Below are positions 4,883-6,498 of a stretch of 6,498 nt of DNA, piece after piece; position 1 is the first letter of the stretch; each line of letters begins with the position of its first letter. Source of the stretch: an uncultured Lachnospiraceae bacterium (GTDB lineage: Bacteria > Bacillota > Clostridia > Lachnospirales > Lachnospiraceae). The notes beneath the pieces were generated by a model. The model searched no databases. It was given only the letters and a program-made list of their open reading frames with translations, and was not told the origin of the DNA. The DNA is taken from assembly GCA_900550285.1 (NCBI GenBank), contig URRW01000049.1, forward strand, positions 1 through 6,498, written 5' to 3'. A program made the position numbers and the translations under genes.

Positions 4883-6331
4883 ATGTATGCAGATGAAAGT
4901 ATGATCAAGATCAAACACGAAGTCCTCTACGAAGTAGCAAAGCTTGCATGGGCAGGCGAGCTGGAGGCGAAGAGGGACAACATCGCGGTAGAGTTGATTC
5001 CCGGGCCGCAGGCGAAATTCCGCTGCTGTATTTATAAGGAAAGGGAGATCATCCGTCAGAGAGTGCGTCTGGCAGAGGGCAAATCCGCAGGCCCTGTGGA
5101 CGACGGCAATGTGATTCAGGTGATCAGCTCCGCGTGTGAGGACTGCCCGATTTCCAGCTATACCGTGACGGAGAACTGCCAGAACTGTCTTGGAAAGGCG
5201 TGTATCAACGCATGTAAGTTCGGCGCGATCGAACCCGGCAGGACACGCTCCCACATCGACTCCACAAAATGTAAAGAGTGCGGCAAGTGCGCCCAGGCAT
5301 GCCCTTACAATGCGATCGCCCATCTGCAGCGTCCGTGTAAGGCAAGCTGCCCGGTAGACGCAATCAGCTATAATGAATACGGCATTACGGTGATCGACGA
5401 AGAAAAGTGTATCCGCTGTGGCAAATGTATCCACAGCTGTCCGTTCGGCGCGATCGGTTCCAAGACGTTTATCGTATCCGTGATCGAGGCGATCAAAGCG
5501 GGCAAGCACGTTTATGCGATGGCGGCGCCTGCGACAGAAGGCCAGTTCGGCGCAGACATTACGATGGCAAGCTGGAAGAAGGCGATGAAAGAGCTGGGCT
5601 TTGAAGATTTTTATGACGTTGGACTGGGCGGCGACATGACGGCGGCTTACGAGGCGCAGGAATGGGCGGAAGCTTATAAAGAGGGCAAGAAGAAGGTAAC
5701 CTCCTGCTGTCCCGCGTTTGTCAACATGGTGCGCAAGCATTATCCGGAGCTGGCAGACTGCGTTTCCACAACGGTTTCCCCGATGTGCGCGGTTTCCAGA
5801 CTGATCAAGGCAAGAGATCCCGAAGCGGTTACCGTATTTATCGGGCCCTGCCTTGCAAAGAAATCCGAGGTTGTGGATCAGAAGATCGAAGGCAATGCGG
5901 ATTATGTCCTGACCTACAGCGAAATCCGCGCGATCATGAAGGCGAAGGGCGTTGCGCTGGAGCCTTGTGAGAATACAGACCAGATCGCTTCTGTATACGG
6001 TAAGCGCTTTGCAAATTCCGGCGGCGTAACGGCAGCCGTGCTGCAGAGCCTGAAGGAATCCGACAACGAGATCGACGCAAAGGTATGCAGGGCAAACGGC
6101 GCGGCAGAATGTAAGAAAGCCCTTCTGCTGTTAAAGGTTGCGAAGCTTCCGGAGGACTTTATCGAGGGTATGGTCTGCGACGGCGGCTGCGTGGGCGGCC
6201 CCAGCTCCTTTAAGGATCAGCTGGTTTCCAAGAAAAACCGCGATACCCTGATCGGTCAGGCGGATGACCGCGGCGTATGGGAAAACCTGAAAAATTATGA
6301 CATGGACAGCTTTTCGATGCACAGAGAGTAA
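4883..6331 (+). CDS. Monomeric [FeFe] hydrogenase, group B
   Basis: This enzyme would catalyse reversible H2 formation from low-potential electrons, probably from ferredoxin, in the cytoplasm. The 482 residues begin with a group B-type N-terminus (FRCCIYKER, C48/C49). A cysteine-rich Fe-S region follows: C99-x2-C102-x4-C107-x3-C111, then CxxCxxCxxxCP motifs at 130-140 and 176-186, and C152/C156 between them, enough for two to four [4Fe-4S] clusters. The H-cluster domain shows L1 TSCCPAF (273-279; C275 the probable proton-relay Cys, C276 a ligand), L2 GPCLAKKSE (321-329; C323, K326, E329) and L3 EGMVCDGGCVGG (428-439; C432, C436). Group A enzymes usually have TSCCPxW, MPC and GGGQP, so these variants point to group B (TIGR04105-like). 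AGAGAGG (4867-4873) lies nine bases before the ATG. The gene has its own promoter and terminator, so it is probably monocistronic. No maturase genes (hydE/F/G) are in view. Confidence 0.92.
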   Translation: MYADESMIKIKHEVLYEVAKLAWAGELEAKRDNIAVELIPGPQAKFRCCIYKEREIIRQRVRLAEGKSAGPVDDGNVIQVISSACEDCPISSYTVTENCQNCLGKACINACKFGAIEPGRTRSHIDSTKCKECGKCAQACPYNAIAHLQRPCKASCPVDAISYNEYGITVIDEEKCIRCGKCIHSCPFGAIGSKTFIVSVIEAIKAGKHVYAMAAPATEGQFGADITMASWKKAMKELGFEDFYDVGLGGDMTAAYEAQEWAEAYKEGKKKVTSCCPAFVNMVRKHYPELADCVSTTVSPMCAVSRLIKARDPEAVTVFIGPCLAKKSEVVDQKIEGNADYVLTYSEIRAIMKAKGVALEPCENTDQIASVYGKRFANSGGVTAAVLQSLKESDNEIDAKVCRANGAAECKKALLLLKVAKLPEDFIEGMVCDGGCVGGPSSFKDQLVSKKNRDTLIGQADDRGVWENLKNYDMDSFSMHRE

Positions 6332-6340
6332 GGCTGTATG

Positions 6341-6394
6341 AAAAAAGACTGCGCAGAACGGCGGGATAGCCTGCCGGACTGCGCAGTTTTTTTA
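6341..6394. terminator. Strong bidirectional intrinsic terminator
   Basis: An outer stem pairs CTGCGCAG (6349-6356) with CTGCGCAG (6379-6386) and extends through an A run (6341-6346) against a T run (6387-6393). An inner stem CGGCGGG/CCTGCCG (6359-6365 and 6370-6376) closes an ATAG loop. T runs follow the hairpin on both strands. It ends the hydrogenase mRNA, starting ten bases after the stop, and can serve the convergent AraC-family gene as well. Confidence 0.9.
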
Positions 6395-6430
6395 TTCGCA
6401 CCCTGTTTTATGCGCCAAGGCGCGCGCTTT

Positions 6431-6498
6431 TTATTTCGGGACAAACGTGTGCCGCCGGTACTGTGTCGGCGTCATGCCGGTCCGCTGGCGGAACTGCC
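6431..6498 (-). CDS. AraC-family transcriptional regulator, C-terminal end (start outside window)
   Basis: Only the last 21 residues are visible, read from base 6498 down to the TAA at 6433-6431. They contain FRQRTGMTPTQYR, the hallmark end of the AraC/XylS DNA-binding domain (F+xxxGxTPxxYR), followed by a short tail RHTFVPK. The protein would be a helix-turn-helix activator or repressor; its ligand domain and target cannot be told from this piece. It converges on the hydrogenase gene and shares its terminator. A short GCGCC/GGCGC palindrome (6412-6423) lies just past its stop. Confidence 0.85.
   Translation of the reverse strand, partial: QFRQRTGMTPTQYRRHTFVPK

Noticed and set aside
4820..5740. 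A 306-residue open frame on the - strand
   Set aside because: It is antisense to the hydrogenase gene and crosses its promoter; it shows no domain and no usable ribosome site, while the + strand frame has full Fe-S and H-cluster motifs.

Overview
This window looks like chromosomal DNA of a GC-rich anaerobic Clostridia member, most likely a Lachnospiraceae-type gut bacterium. The reasons are strong AGGAGG-type ribosome sites, an HflX and a small kinase of clostridial flavour, a group B [FeFe] hydrogenase, and an oleate hydratase with an N-terminal extension. The genus is an inference; no rRNA or other marker is present.

Layout. (1) Bases 1-1112, + strand: the C-terminal two thirds of the ribosome-associated GTPase HflX, whose stop overlaps the start of an unrecognised 76-residue protein (ATGA overlap). 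(2) Bases 1109-2130, + strand: a probable promoter overlapping the previous stop codon, then ridA and a shikimate-kinase-family gene four bases apart, then a strong hairpin that separates them from the convergent next gene. (3) Bases 2203-4224, - strand: a 673-residue FAD-dependent oleate hydratase (OhyA/MCRA family) with both expected catalytic residues and an extra ~78-residue N-terminus containing a hydrophobic Ala/Gly segment. (4) Bases 4225-4882: a 658-base gap between divergent genes. It holds candidate promoters for both neighbours, a ~320-base imperfect inverted repeat (4390-4709), and three T-rich tandem repeats. (5) Bases 4883-6331, + strand: a monomeric group B [FeFe] hydrogenase with several N-terminal Fe-S motifs, closed by a strong bidirectional terminator. 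(6) Bases 6431-6498, - strand: the last 21 residues of an AraC-family regulator.

How the genes fit together. They are mostly housekeeping and metabolic genes: translation/ribosome rescue (HflX), detoxification of enamine/imine intermediates (RidA), a small-molecule kinase, fatty-acid hydration (OhyA) and fermentative H2 metabolism. The two outward-reading transcription units (ohyA leftward, hydrogenase rightward) share one intergenic region but need not be co-regulated. No CRISPR array, tRNA, rRNA, transposase or defence system is visible. The most unexplained object is the long palindrome at 4390-4709, which has the look of a dispersed non-autonomous element or a very long RNA hairpin rather than a coding region.
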